A stretch of 58,526 nt of DNA from Myxococcus dinghuensis. GTDB taxonomy: Bacteria > Myxococcota > Myxococcia > Myxococcales > Myxococcaceae. Made by a program: the position numbers and the translations under genes. Below the pieces are notes generated by a model. That model was not told the DNA's origin. It worked only from the letters and a program-made list of their open reading frames with translations, and did no database searches. The stretch covers positions 1-58,526 of the forward strand of contig NZ_JAKCFB010000049.1 in assembly GCF_024198235.1 (NCBI RefSeq), given 5' to 3'. Shown here in pieces: positions 18,064 through 29,380 of the stretch (position 1 is its first letter; the number at the start of each line of letters is the position of its first letter).

Positions 18064-19411
18064 GACCCTCTCGAAGGCCCTCGCCCGGGCCCGGCAGGTC
18101 CTGGAGTCCCTCCAGGGCAAGGAACCAGTGGAGAAAACCATCTGGGGCAGCCCCGCGGGCAAGAAGCGCCTGGCGAAGCGCCTGGTGGCCATGCTGCCTG
18201 CGCACAAGACGTACGTGGAGCCCTTCGCCGGCAGCGCCGCCGTGCTTTTCGAGAAGGAGGCTGTGGACGTCGAGGCCATCAACGACGCGGACACCGAAAT
18301 CGCCGACGCCTACCGCCTCCTCCAGAAGCTGACGCCCGCGGGCTTCACCAAGCTGAAGAAGCTGCCGTGGAAGGGGGACGAGAAGACCTTCAAGAGCCTC
18401 TTCGACGCGAAGCCGAAGGGCGACGTCGAGCGCCTGCACCGATTCCTCTACCTGACGCACTTCAGCTACGGAAAGCTGCGCGGTCGCAGCTTCAGCCCCA
18501 ACGGCATGGGCGTCGAGGCGAAGACGCTCGCGCGCATTGAGCAGTTCGCCCCGCGCCTCAAGCGCGTGAAGGTGTACGGCGGCGACTACGAGAAGGTGGT
18601 CCGCAAGTACGACGGGAAGGACACCGTCCTCTTCCTGGACCCGCCATACCCCGGCTACGACGTCGACGTCGGCGAGGGCGACTTCGACGAGGAGCGCTTC
18701 TACGGCGTCCTCAAGTCGCTGAAGGGCCGCTGGCTCATGACGTACGGCATCCGGGGCAAGTTGCCGAAGCTGTTGAAAGACTCCGGCTTCGTGGTGAAGC
18801 GCATCCGGACGCCTCGCACGATTGCCGCCATGCGTGGCGTGGGCGGATCCTCCGTGCTGACGCAGCTCCTCGTCTCCAACTACCAGCCCGCCGCGAAGGC
18901 GCTGGAGGGTGGCGACGACTTCGCCGTGGACGACTGGCAGCCGGAGGAGGCGCCCGGCACCGCCCCGTTCATCACCACGACGTCCCTCCTCAAGGGCGTT
19001 GAGCCCGACGACGAGCGGTACGTCCTGGGTGTCGTGCTCGAGCCAGAGACGGTGGACGCGCAGGGCGACGTCTACTCCGCCGCGGAGATTCGCCAAGCCG
19101 CACACCGCTTCATGGAGGAGTTCGGAGGACTGGGCCTCATGCACCAGATGCGCGTCAACGGGCAGGTGAAGGTGCTGGAGAGCTACCTGGCCCCCGTCGA
19201 CTTCAACCTGGGAGAGGTGCAGGTGCGCAAGGGCACCTGGCTTCTCGCCGTGCGCGTCCTCTCCGACGAGCTCTGGGGGCGTGTGAAGGACGGGCAACTG
19301 ACGGGCTTCAGCATTGGGGGCACCGCGCGCCGTCTCCCCGAAGCCTCCCCCGCCGCTGGGCCGCCCCCATCCGCCCCTCCTGCCGCTGACACCCCACCGG
19401 AGGCCGCATGA
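18056..19411 (+). CDS. Fusion: D12-class N6-adenine DNA methyltransferase + XkdF-type prohead protease
   Basis: 451 aa. Residues 25-280 are a Dam-like D12 methyltransferase with YVEPFAGSAAVLF as the SAM loop (FAGS 57-60) and FLDPPYPGYD with DPPY at 195-198. Residues 320-425 match the XkdF-type phage protease (YVLGVVLEPETVDAQGDVYS, LGLMHQ, GQLTGFSIGG), followed by a Pro-rich tail. No stop or frame change separates the halves. The protease would trim scaffold and capsid; the methylase may protect phage DNA. It overlaps the scaffold gene by 4 bp. Confidence 0.88.
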   Translation: MGETLSKALARARQVLESLQGKEPVEKTIWGSPAGKKRLAKRLVAMLPAHKTYVEPFAGSAAVLFEKEAVDVEAINDADTEIADAYRLLQKLTPAGFTKLKKLPWKGDEKTFKSLFDAKPKGDVERLHRFLYLTHFSYGKLRGRSFSPNGMGVEAKTLARIEQFAPRLKRVKVYGGDYEKVVRKYDGKDTVLFLDPPYPGYDVDVGEGDFDEERFYGVLKSLKGRWLMTYGIRGKLPKLLKDSGFVVKRIRTPRTIAAMRGVGGSSVLTQLLVSNYQPAAKALEGGDDFAVDDWQPEEAPGTAPFITTTSLLKGVEPDDERYVLGVVLEPETVDAQGDVYSAAEIRQAAHRFMEEFGGLGLMHQMRVNGQVKVLESYLAPVDFNLGEVQVRKGTWLLAVRVLSDELWGRVKDGQLTGFSIGGTARRLPEASPAAGPPPSAPPAADTPPEAA

Positions 19412-20100
19412 CGACCACCGACCAAGGCCCCGCGTCCGTCCACCGCCTCGTCGACATGGTGGTGGAGGAGGTCTCCCTCGTGGACCGAGCCGCCAACAAG
19501 CACCGCTTTCTATTGGTGAAACGAGACGGAGACACCATGGACAACGCTTCCCAGGACACCACTCAAGCCGAGGGCGCGAGCAGCACCACCTCGGCCACCC
19601 ACAAGGCAGAAGACGCAATCCTCGCCGCGGCCCAGCAGGCCCTCGAAGCGGTGACGGCACTCGTCGAGGCGTTGACCTCTACTGACGGCATCGACGGCGT
19701 GCACGTGGTGGAGGTGGCCCAGCACCTGCGCGCGCTGGCCGACGCGCTGGAAGACGAGGAAGACGACTCCGAGGACGAGGAGGACGTCGAGGCACGCGCC
19801 AAGGCCGCCAACCCCGCGCCGGCTCCTCAGCCGACTCCGCCCGCGCCGAGCCCCGACGCCTCCGGCGTCATGGAGGGCCTGGCGAAGCTCACCGACGCCG
19901 TCCGCGCGCTGGAGGGAAGCGTGAAGGAGCAGCACCAGCGACTGGGGCGCGTGGAGAAGCAGTTCGGCCTGCCCAACAGCAGCGCCCCCGCGGAGCGTCC
20001 GCCCAAGCCTCCCGTCGAGGACGTCGGCTGGCCCCTCGACATGAACAAGCCCCTCAACCGGGAGAGCGTCGACAAGGCCCTCTCCTTCCACGACGTCTGA
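19408..20100 (+). CDS. Scaffold-like protein with protease-linked N-terminal motif
   Basis: 230 aa. The opening VEEVSLVDRAANKHRFLLVKR resembles the end of XkdF-type phage proteases, so it may be a substrate or split-off part of the protease. An acidic helix with runs of Glu/Asp (about 112-128), a Pro-rich linker and a coiled coil follow, the usual design of a capsid scaffold. It lies between protease and capsid genes, the standard place for scaffold. Confidence 0.75.
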   Translation: MTTTDQGPASVHRLVDMVVEEVSLVDRAANKHRFLLVKRDGDTMDNASQDTTQAEGASSTTSATHKAEDAILAAAQQALEAVTALVEALTSTDGIDGVHVVEVAQHLRALADALEDEEDDSEDEEDVEARAKAANPAPAPQPTPPAPSPDASGVMEGLAKLTDAVRALEGSVKEQHQRLGRVEKQFGLPNSSAPAERPPKPPVEDVGWPLDMNKPLNRESVDKALSFHDV

Positions 20101-20107
20101 AGTCCCA

Positions 20108-20143
20108 CCCGCCCAAGGAAGCCTCACCGCCCAAGGAAGCCCT
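20108..20143 (+). repeat. Tandem duplication of the capsid ribosome-binding site
   Basis: ACCGCCCAAGGAAGCC(C)TCA occurs twice in tandem immediately before the capsid ATG at 20145. Each unit carries AAGGAAG. Two adjacent sites could raise translation of the most abundant virion protein. Confidence 0.6.
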
Positions 20144-20144
20144 C

Positions 20145-21085
20145 ATGAGTCGTCTCGACAACAGCGCCCTCTTGGCCAAGGCGGACCTGGCCCTCGCCGA
20201 CCTCACGGCCGGCGGCGGCGTCCTCCAGCCCGCGCAGGCGCAGAAGTTCCTGCGTCTGCTCATCAAGCAGTCGGTGCTCCTGCAGCAGTGCACCGTCGTC
20301 CCCATGGCTGCCCCCAAGCAGCAGTTCAGCAAGTTGAAGTTCGGCAGCCGGATTCTGCGCCCGGGCCAGGAGGCCACCGCCGTCCCCGCTGCGCAGCGTG
20401 TGAAGCCCGACCTCTCCCAGGTGGAGCTGGACGCCAAGCTCTTCAAAGGCGAGGTGCGCCTCTCCGACGAAGTGCTCGAAGACAGCATCGAGCGCGGCGA
20501 GCTGCGGCAGACGCTCATGGAGATGCTCGCGGATGCCATCAGCCGCGACATGGAGGAAATCCTGGTCAACGGGGACACGGCCTCCGCCGACCCCTTCCTC
20601 GCCACGATGGATGGCGTGCTGAAGCAGGCCACCAGCAACGTCGTCGACGTGGCGGGCGCGCCCATCTCCAAGGACGTCCTGGGAGACTTGCTCAAGTCGC
20701 TGCCCTCGGAGCACCTGCGCGACAAGAGCAGCATGGGGTTCCTCTTACCAGCGTAGACGCGGACCTGGACTACCGCAGCACGCTCGCGGAGCGGGCCACG
20801 GCGGTCGGCGACAAGTTCCTCGAGGGCGATGCGCCCGTCCTCTACTCAGGCGTCCCCCTGCGGCCCATTCCCCTCTGGCCGGAGAACCTCGGTGCCACGA
20901 ATGACCGCACGGCCATCCTGCTGACCAATCCCAAGAACATCCACGTCGGCATCTGGCGGCAGATTCGTATCGAATCCGCGCGCGACATCTCCGAGGGCAC
21001 GTTGAAGGTGGTGGCCACCCTGCGCTTCGACGCGAAGTTCGCCGAGGAGTCGGGCACGGCCAAGGCCATCAACGTGCAGTTGTGA
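20145..21085 (+). CDS. Major capsid protein (HK97-like), frameshifted
   Basis: Frame 0 runs from ATG 20145 to a TAG at 20754, and the remainder continues in the -1 frame to 21085 (DADLDYRSTLAERATAVGDKF, then the C-terminal beta region). Together they give about 312 aa, normal for the family. The join lies in CCTCTTACC (20741-20749); removing two bases restores M-G-F-L-T-S-V-D-A-D. As written, the frame-0 product is a 203-aa fragment lacking the C-terminal third. Indel error, decay or -1 recoding are the options. It follows scaffold and precedes the connectors. Confidence 0.85.
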
Positions 21086-21093
21086 GGCCCCCC

Positions 21094-21471
21094 ATGGACA
21101 ACACCTATCTCGTCCGACTCAAGGCCTACGACGCGCGCCGAGGCCACGTGCTGCGGCGCTACACGTACGCCGGAATCAAATTCCAGGAGGAGCGCGGCTG
21201 GTACCGGGTGGAGAAGCCGGTGGCGGACTACCTGCGCACGGTGCGGCAGTTGCCCGGCGACGCCTACTCGCCGCTCGCCTTCGACGTCAGCACGGACGCC
21301 GAGGCGAAGTCCCTCGACGCCACCGAAGCCGACGAGGCGCGCGTGAAGCGCAGCGCCAGCGACGAACTGAAGCTGAGCCCTGCGCGTCCCTCCGGCACGC
21401 TGACGACGGAGGACCTCCCGAAGGCCAACGAGGAGAAGGACACGCGCCGCGCCAAGCGGGAGAAGGACTGA
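21094..21471 (+). CDS. Small head protein after capsid
   Basis: 125 aa from ATG 21094; a GTG at 21082 overlapping the capsid stop is also possible. No family recognised. The N-terminal 60 residues are basic and beta-rich, the C-terminus is highly charged. It may be a head-tail joining or capsid decoration protein, judged by position only. Confidence 0.6.
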   Translation: MDNTYLVRLKAYDARRGHVLRRYTYAGIKFQEERGWYRVEKPVADYLRTVRQLPGDAYSPLAFDVSTDAEAKSLDATEADEARVKRSASDELKLSPARPSGTLTTEDLPKANEEKDTRRAKREKD

Positions 21472-21472
21472 C

Positions 21473-22108
21473 GTGTACGCCACGGTGGCCGACATGCGAG
21501 CCGAGGGCGTCACACCGGCCATGGCGGGCGACACCCGACTGGCCGTCATTCTCGACGAGGCAACGCGCACCATCGACAAGGTGACGGGGTGGCACTTCGA
21601 GCCGCTCTCGGCGACGTTGCACTTCGACGGGCGCGGCACCCCGTCCCTCTGGCTGCCGGTGCCGCCCATCCGCCTCTACCGCCTGGCCCTCTACGGGGCG
21701 GACGTGTCCTTCTCCAAGGAGCGCCTGGTGGTGGTGGGCGCTCCGGTGGGCCCAGGCTTCGACGGGCCTCGCCTCACCTTCCGTCATGGCGTGTTCCCGC
21801 GTGGCGAGGGCAACGTCACGGTGGGCGCCCGCTGGGGATACACCGAGGCTGACGGGACGCCAGAGGGGTGCACGCCGCCCGCCATCCGCCGCGCCTGCAT
21901 GCTCCTCGTCTTGCGCAGCCTCTCGCCGCTGGCGGACGAGGCCTCGCAGGAGGAGCGCACGCGCTGGCGGGTGGTGGAGGAGCGAACGCGCGAGCAGAGC
22001 TACCGCCTCGACAGCGTCCGCCCCTCGGTGCGGCCTCTCACCGGGGAGCCGGAAGTGGACGTCCTGCTGGCGCCCTATGTGAAGCCCGCCTTGCCCGGGG
22101 CCGCGTAG
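21473..22108 (+). CDS. Head-tail connector (gp6-like)
   Basis: 211 aa. It begins MYATVADMRAEGVTP and continues LAVILDEATRTIDKVTGWHFEP, the helical opening of gp6/gp15-type head completion proteins. A beta domain (PIRLYRLALYG) and a C-terminal helical pair follow. GTG start after AGAAGGACTGAC. Its stop overlaps the next start as TAGTG. Confidence 0.75.
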   Translation: MYATVADMRAEGVTPAMAGDTRLAVILDEATRTIDKVTGWHFEPLSATLHFDGRGTPSLWLPVPPIRLYRLALYGADVSFSKERLVVVGAPVGPGFDGPRLTFRHGVFPRGEGNVTVGARWGYTEADGTPEGCTPPAIRRACMLLVLRSLSPLADEASQEERTRWRVVEERTREQSYRLDSVRPSVRPLTGEPEVDVLLAPYVKPALPGAA

Positions 22109-22632
22109 TGAGAGGCCGCTTGGTGTTCCCCTTCCTCGCGGAGCTGTACCGCCTGGACACCGCCGCCATGGCGGGGCCCGGCCCAGGGCCCCACGTCAGC
22201 GGGTACGACGCGGACTTCCGTGAGCCGGTGCTGGTGGACGCGGACGACGACGGCCTGGCCGAAGCCTTCCGCCGTGAATTTCCGCCCGTGCGTGTCCCCT
22301 GCCAGGTGGAGCCGGAGGCCTTTGAGTCATTGCGCATGACTCCCTCCGGCAACAGCCCCCGGACGAGCTTCGAGCTCGTCTTCCACTTCAGAGACTTGGA
22401 GCGCCTCGGCCTCGTCGACGCGGCCACGGGCGACGCCCTCATCCGCCCCAGCGACAGGCTGGGCGGCCTCTACGACGTCACGGGCGCTCTCGTGCAGGCC
22501 GTGAGGACGCCTCCCGGGCTGTACGTGACAGAGGCGCGCCCCACGGGCTTCGGGCTCCACCGCCGGCGGCCTCGCCGCAACCTCCTTCTCGTCACCCTCC
22601 AGGACAGGCCCCAAGCCCGAGGACTCGCATGA
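22108..22632 (+). CDS. Head closure / stopper-like protein
   Basis: 174 aa from the GTG at 22108. Position after the connector and a beta-rich body (FELVFHFRDLERLGLVD, RLGGLYDVTGALV, LYVTEARPTGFGL) suit a head-closure or neck protein. No single family is certain. It overlaps the small lipoprotein-like gene by 4 bp. Confidence 0.6.
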   Translation: MRGRLVFPFLAELYRLDTAAMAGPGPGPHVSGYDADFREPVLVDADDDGLAEAFRREFPPVRVPCQVEPEAFESLRMTPSGNSPRTSFELVFHFRDLERLGLVDAATGDALIRPSDRLGGLYDVTGALVQAVRTPPGLYVTEARPTGFGLHRRRPRRNLLLVTLQDRPQARGLA

Positions 22633-22907
22633 AAGCCCTGCTTCTCGCCCCACTGCTCGCCACCGCCCTCCTCACCCGCTGCCGCGCGCCGGACGGCTGC
22701 GCGCCGGTGGCCACGCGCTGCGCCGGCAACGTCGCCGAAATCTGCAACGCGGACGGCAACTGGCAGGTAGCCGCCGACTGCGACACCGTCAGCGAGCACA
22801 GCCACGCTGTCTTCACCTGCACCTTCGTCAGCGAGGACGGTGTGACTGGGCACACCTGCGTCCCGGCAGCACCGGACGCTGGCACTGAGACTGGAGGTGT
22901 CCTGTGA
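22629..22907 (+). CDS. Small secreted cysteine-rich protein, possible lipoprotein
   Basis: 92 aa. A signal peptide (MKALLLAPLLATALLTRC) ends in a lipobox-like LLTRC at residue 18. The mature part has six further cysteines, likely disulphide-bonded. An exported protein in a head-tail joining operon is unusual; it might act in exclusion of other phages or as a lysis accessory. It overlaps both neighbours by 4 bp, so it belongs to the operon. Confidence 0.7.
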   Translation: MKALLLAPLLATALLTRCRAPDGCAPVATRCAGNVAEICNADGNWQVAADCDTVSEHSHAVFTCTFVSEDGVTGHTCVPAAPDAGTETGGVL

Positions 22908-23545
22908 AGGGCTACCTCCAGTCCCTGCCGGTGGTGGGCGGCCTCTTCCAGCGCGACTTGCAGCCCGCCGAGGTGTGGGCCTTCTGGCAGCACATGCAGG
23001 AGCGCTTCCGGACGAAGACGGCCGACAAGGCCGACGCCCTCGAAATGCAGCTGGCGGCCGAGGTGCTGCAGCGCATGGGCATCCTCGACAGGCAGCGCTT
23101 CCTCGAGCGCTACGCCACCACCGTGGGCCGCACCCTCTACGTGCCCTTCGAGGTGGGAGTGCCCCAGTCGGGCTGGGACTTGTGGGCCCAGGTGGTGGTG
23201 TGCGTCCACGAGCACCAGCACGTCGTCCAGCATGACGAGGAGGGCCCCAGCTACGAGTTGGGGTACCTCACCAGCACCTCCGCCCGCGCTCGTTACGAGG
23301 CCGAGGCCTACACCTGCAACCTGGAGCTGTACTTCTGGCGCTACGGCACCGTGCCCTCCGTCAGGGCGCTGGCGGAGAAGCTCCTTGGGTATGGCTGCCG
23401 GCCCGAGGACGTGGACGTCGCCGCCCACACCCTGGGCCTTGCCTCCGTGTCCGTCCGCCGAGGCGCCGTCATGAGTGAGGCCACCCAGGTGGCCCTGGAG
23501 TGGCTCAACTCGCACGTCCCCCACCTGCGCAAGGGGAAGGCGTAG
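22904..23545 (+). CDS. Zincin-like metallopeptidase-type protein
   Basis: 213 aa. H102-E-H-Q-H106 fits the HExxH zinc site and the downstream YEAEAY (about 131-136) supplies a candidate third ligand. The start overlaps the previous stop as GTGA. Its place in the connector block suggests a virion or assembly role, yet the HExxH proteins I know are not standard for this position. A second HExxH protein with a similar downstream E-A-Y is encoded at 49434. Confidence 0.65.
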   Translation: MKGYLQSLPVVGGLFQRDLQPAEVWAFWQHMQERFRTKTADKADALEMQLAAEVLQRMGILDRQRFLERYATTVGRTLYVPFEVGVPQSGWDLWAQVVVCVHEHQHVVQHDEEGPSYELGYLTSTSARARYEAEAYTCNLELYFWRYGTVPSVRALAEKLLGYGCRPEDVDVAAHTLGLASVSVRRGAVMSEATQVALEWLNSHVPHLRKGKA

Positions 23546-23551
23546 GCGCCC

Positions 23552-24148
23552 ATGGCCGTCTCGCGCACCGGAGACTGGGCCCGGGCTCGCCAACTGCTGG
23601 AGGTGGGTGCCTCGCGGCTGGAGGGGGCGCTCCAGACGGCCCTACGCCAGGAGGCGCACGCCCTGCGCAACGAGGTGGTGCAGGGACTCACCCAGCAGGC
23701 GCCGGGTGGCGAGCCGCTCCGCCCGCCCTCGCCCCTCACGCTGGCGGCTCGCCAGTTGGCGGGCTTCAACGGCTCGAAGGCCCTCCTCGTCTCCGGCGCG
23801 CTGCGCAACTCAATCTCCATCGTCGTGGAGGGCGACGAGGCCTTCATTGGCGTGTCGCGTGCCGCGAAGAGTCCGGACGGAGAGTCCCTCGTCGACGTGG
23901 CGCAACTCCAAGAGTACGGGGGGCCTCCCGTCGTCATCCCCATGACGCCGAAAATGAGGCGCTACCTCTTCGCGCTCATGCGCAAGGCGGGTCAGGCGCC
24001 CACCGGCGGCAACGGGCGCGGCGTCGTGGTGACGCAGACTCCCGCGCGCCCGTTCCTGCGCCCCGCCTTCGCGCGGTTTCGCCAAGGGGCCAGTCGCCGC
24101 TTCCTTGCGAGGGTGGCGAAGGAGTTGGGCCTGGGAGGGCCCGGATAA
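23552..24148 (+). CDS. Tail completion / virion morphogenesis protein (Mu gpG / HK97 gp10-like)
   Basis: 198 aa. The pattern of an N-terminal helix, a central LVSGALRNSISIVVEGDEAFIGV strand pair and the closing ARPFLRPAFARF is characteristic of phage tail terminator or completion proteins. The stop overlaps the next ATG (TAATG). Confidence 0.8.
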   Translation: MAVSRTGDWARARQLLEVGASRLEGALQTALRQEAHALRNEVVQGLTQQAPGGEPLRPPSPLTLAARQLAGFNGSKALLVSGALRNSISIVVEGDEAFIGVSRAAKSPDGESLVDVAQLQEYGGPPVVIPMTPKMRRYLFALMRKAGQAPTGGNGRGVVVTQTPARPFLRPAFARFRQGASRRFLARVAKELGLGGPG

Positions 24149-25050
24149 TGGCCCGCCCCTTCCTCACCTTCGTGACGCCGTCGTCGGGCCCCACCAGCGG
24201 CGGAGACATCCTCCGCCTCGCCGGGACAGGCTTCTCCTCACGGGTGGCCGTGCGCCTGGGCGGCCTGAGCGCGGAGGTGCGCTCCGTCCGCGAAGAGGCT
24301 GGCACTCACTTCGTGGAGGTGCGGACGCCCCCTCGTGAGGTGGGCCGTGTCGACGTGGAGCTGCTCAACCTCTCCGTGGATGGGAATCCCATTCCAGGTG
24401 CAGCCAGCGTCCTCCGGGGGGCGTACCGCTACCTGCGCCCGCGTGTCGCCAAGGAGGCGGACCTCACCCGCCTCCTGCGCACGCTGCTGCGGGAGTTGAA
24501 GCGCCAGGTGGTGGCCAACGTCAGCGCCAGCGTCTCCGTCGACTACGACGACTCGGTGGCCGACGGCCTCAACGTCATCGCCATGGCCTCGCTACCCTCC
24601 GTGGTGTTGTCCGGCCCCACGCTGCGCGAGAGTCGTCGCTACTCCACCAACGTGTTGCGCGAGGACGTCGTACAGGGCCCCTCCGGCGCGGAGCTGGTGC
24701 GCAGGCGCCCCGCGTACACGGTGGACCTGGCTTTCACCCTCACGGTGGCCGCTGAGCGCACCGCGGAGCTCATCAACCTCATCGCCGCCGTGGCCACCTT
24801 CCTCAACCGCAACCGCTGGCTCTCCATGGCCCGAGACGCGGAGGACGCCTCGCGCGGCACCGTCCGCTGGGAAATGGACGCGGACGGTGAGGCGCGCACG
24901 CAGCTGGGCAGCCGCGACGACGTGCGCGCCTTCACCTGGGGATTCCTCGTGCGCGGCTTCGACGTGGACGAGGGGCTGCCCCTCGACATCGGCAAGGCCG
25001 TCGCCCAGGCGCGCCTCGACACGGACTCTCTCTTTGGAGGCACCTCATGA
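24148..25050 (+). CDS. Tail protein with N-terminal IPT/TIG domain
   Basis: 300 aa. Residues 5-95 form an IPT/TIG immunoglobulin-like fold (PSSGPTSGGDILRLAGTGF). The rest is alpha/beta, like tail terminator proteins. It precedes the sheath, so it likely caps the tail or decorates it. ATG 24148 overlaps the preceding stop; its own stop overlaps the next ATG. Confidence 0.7.
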   Translation: MARPFLTFVTPSSGPTSGGDILRLAGTGFSSRVAVRLGGLSAEVRSVREEAGTHFVEVRTPPREVGRVDVELLNLSVDGNPIPGAASVLRGAYRYLRPRVAKEADLTRLLRTLLRELKRQVVANVSASVSVDYDDSVADGLNVIAMASLPSVVLSGPTLRESRRYSTNVLREDVVQGPSGAELVRRRPAYTVDLAFTLTVAAERTAELINLIAAVATFLNRNRWLSMARDAEDASRGTVRWEMDADGEARTQLGSRDDVRAFTWGFLVRGFDVDEGLPLDIGKAVAQARLDTDSLFGGTS

Positions 25051-25375
25051 GTGTCACCCTCACCAATACCCAGGGCAGGCTCGTCACCTTCCTCTTGCCC
25101 CACGAGTCGTACTGCGTGGCGCGCGACGCGTGCGGCTGTGGCGTGCAGCCTGGCCGCGGCGGCCGGCGCCTGCCCTCCTCCCTCACCCTCGCCACGGGAG
25201 TGACGCTGGAGGACGTACCCGAGGCCGCGCTCTCCGTGCCTACGGTGGCGGCTGCCATCCGCCGGGGCGACGTCGTCCTGAAGCGGCAAGCCCCCTCTGT
25301 CCCGCCGTCCTCTCCATCCCTCCTCCCTGCGCCGGAAGCGTCGGCGCGCGCGTCCCGCAAGAAGCGAGGTGCCTC

Positions 25376-25379
<4 letters not shown>
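25047..25379 (+). CDS. Small protein upstream of the tail sheath
   Basis: 110 aa. Beta-rich first half with three closely placed cysteines (C-x5-C-x-C in YCVARDACGCG), then a Pro/Ser-rich basic tail. Not recognised. It overlaps both neighbours as ATGA. Confidence 0.6.
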
Positions 25380-27593
<2,214 letters not shown>

Positions 27594-27604
27594 GGAGCCT
27601 CGCC

Positions 27605-28066
<462 letters not shown>

Positions 28067-28069
28067 GAC

Positions 28070-28522
28070 TCAGCCAGCCACGTAGTGTTCCTGAATCCTG
28101 CACGCAGGTGGGCGATTCTTGTTCAAACGGGGCGCCCACTGATCAACCAGAGTGACTTCGACGCAGCGAGCACAAAAGTCCTCGCACGTTCCCCAGCTCA
28201 GGTAGAGCGCCCATGGATGAATCTTGTTGTCACGGCACCACTCCCAGAGCTTCTGCCCACCGCTGTGGTGCCCAGTCCCACCGCCGTAGAAGCCGTGCAT
28301 GTCGGCGACCAGGTCGCCTATGCGCGTGCAGAACCTCTGGGACTTGCCGGTATTGCTCCCTACATAGAGCGGTTCGCACATGAAATTCGGGGAGCCCGTC
28401 CACGCGCTCCGCGAGACCAGATACACGCCGCGCCATGCAGGAGGCCAGGGCTGCGCATCATTCATGCACTGCGCCAACAGCTCTGAAATCTGAAACGGAC
28501 CTGACCAGACCAGTGGCTTCAT
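28070..28522 (-). CDS. GIY-YIG-type endonuclease (free-standing homing nuclease)
   Basis: 150 aa. The split GIY-YIG core is seen as GVYLVS and, 20 residues on, PLYVGSNTG; a following RIGDL arginine, then E/D residues in CVEVTLVDQW and a closing RLNKNRP. It is antiparallel to the tail genes and fills the space between the tube and chaperone operons. It probably homes into phages lacking it. Its start (GGGGGACTCATG) resembles that of the gene at 4034. Confidence 0.8.
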   Translation of the reverse strand: MKPLVWSGPFQISELLAQCMNDAQPWPPAWRGVYLVSRSAWTGSPNFMCEPLYVGSNTGKSQRFCTRIGDLVADMHGFYGGGTGHHSGGQKLWEWCRDNKIHPWALYLSWGTCEDFCARCVEVTLVDQWAPRLNKNRPPACRIQEHYVAG

Positions 28523-28558
28523 GAGTCCCCCGCGCAGGTTGGGTGCTGCGTTTGCTGA

Positions 28559-28600
28559 TGTCCCCGATTTGCCGCCCGAGGCCTTTGTCCTTCCCGGAGG
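28559..28600 (+). promoter_or_regulatory. Leader motif copy C, before the tail chaperone operon
   Basis: TGTCCCC 28559-28565, 15 bases, GCCTTTGTC 28581-28589, GGAGG 28596-28600, ATG at 28607. The clearest copy, with about 6 bp from GGAGG to the start. Confidence 0.7.
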
Positions 28601-28606
28601 AAGGAC

Positions 28607-29380
28607 ATGGCGGACATCATTTCATGCCCCTCGGGGCTGACGGGCCGTATTCGGGGCATGCGAGTGCGGGAGGAGCGCGTCCTCGCGGACAGGAAGCTGG
28701 CGAAGAGCGGCGGCCAGGTGGATGAGCTGCTCTCCGCGTGCTGGGAAGAGCCGCTGGAAGCGGGCCCCTACGCCTTCGCCGATGGGAAAGTGGATTGGGG
28801 CCAGGTGCTTCAGGGGGATCGCTTCTACGCGCTGCTCCAAGTACGCGTCCTCACCTACGGCCCTGAGTACGTCTTCTCCGTCCCCTGTCAGCATGCAGCC
28901 TGCCGGGCCCGCATCGACTGGGAGCTGGACTTGACGCAGCTCCCGGTGCGCCCCCTCTCGGACGCGAGCCGTGCAGCCTTCATGGCTGGCAACCGCTTCG
29001 AGACGACGCTGCCCGACGCCGGCAAACCCGTGCGCTTCAAGTTGATGACGGGGGAGGACGAGCGGCGACTGCCGCAGCTCCAGCGCGCCTCGCCGGAGAA
29101 GCTGCTCTCCTCCGTCCTCGCCTACCGGGTGCTCGACGTTGACGGCGTGGAGGCGCGCGACAAGCGCCGCTTCATCGAGGACCTCTCGCTGCGCGACGCC
29201 GACTTCCTCGTCGACGCGTTCGACGCTGTCGACTGCGGCGTGGACACCACTCTCGAGGTCGAGTGCCCCGAGTGCTTCGCTCGCCAGGAGGTGGAGCTCC
29301 CTTTCGACCGGGGCTTCTTCCTCCCGGGGACGCAACGGACAACGAGGCGTCGGGAGCGCTCCACCTCTTCCCCGGCGTGA
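28607..29380 (+). CDS. Tail assembly chaperone / T4 gp26-like protein, short form
   Basis: 257 aa in the zero frame. It opens ISCPSGLTGRIRGMRVREER and carries C-x4-C (CQHAAC) and CPEC cysteines, probably a zinc ribbon. Position between tube and tape measure is that of the tail assembly chaperone. At 29323-29329 the slippery heptamer C-CCG-GGG lets ribosomes shift -1 into a second frame (see next entry). Residues after the shift in the zero frame are low-complexity, as expected of the terminated product. Confidence 0.85.
   Translation: MADIISCPSGLTGRIRGMRVREERVLADRKLAKSGGQVDELLSACWEEPLEAGPYAFADGKVDWGQVLQGDRFYALLQVRVLTYGPEYVFSVPCQHAACRARIDWELDLTQLPVRPLSDASRAAFMAGNRFETTLPDAGKPVRFKLMTGEDERRLPQLQRASPEKLLSSVLAYRVLDVDGVEARDKRRFIEDLSLRDADFLVDAFDAVDCGVDTTLEVECPECFARQEVELPFDRGFFLPGTQRTTRRRERSTSSPA

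Noticed and set aside
17999..19660. 553-aa antisense frame opposite the methyltransferase-protease
   Set aside because: Shadow frame with no motif or start signal.
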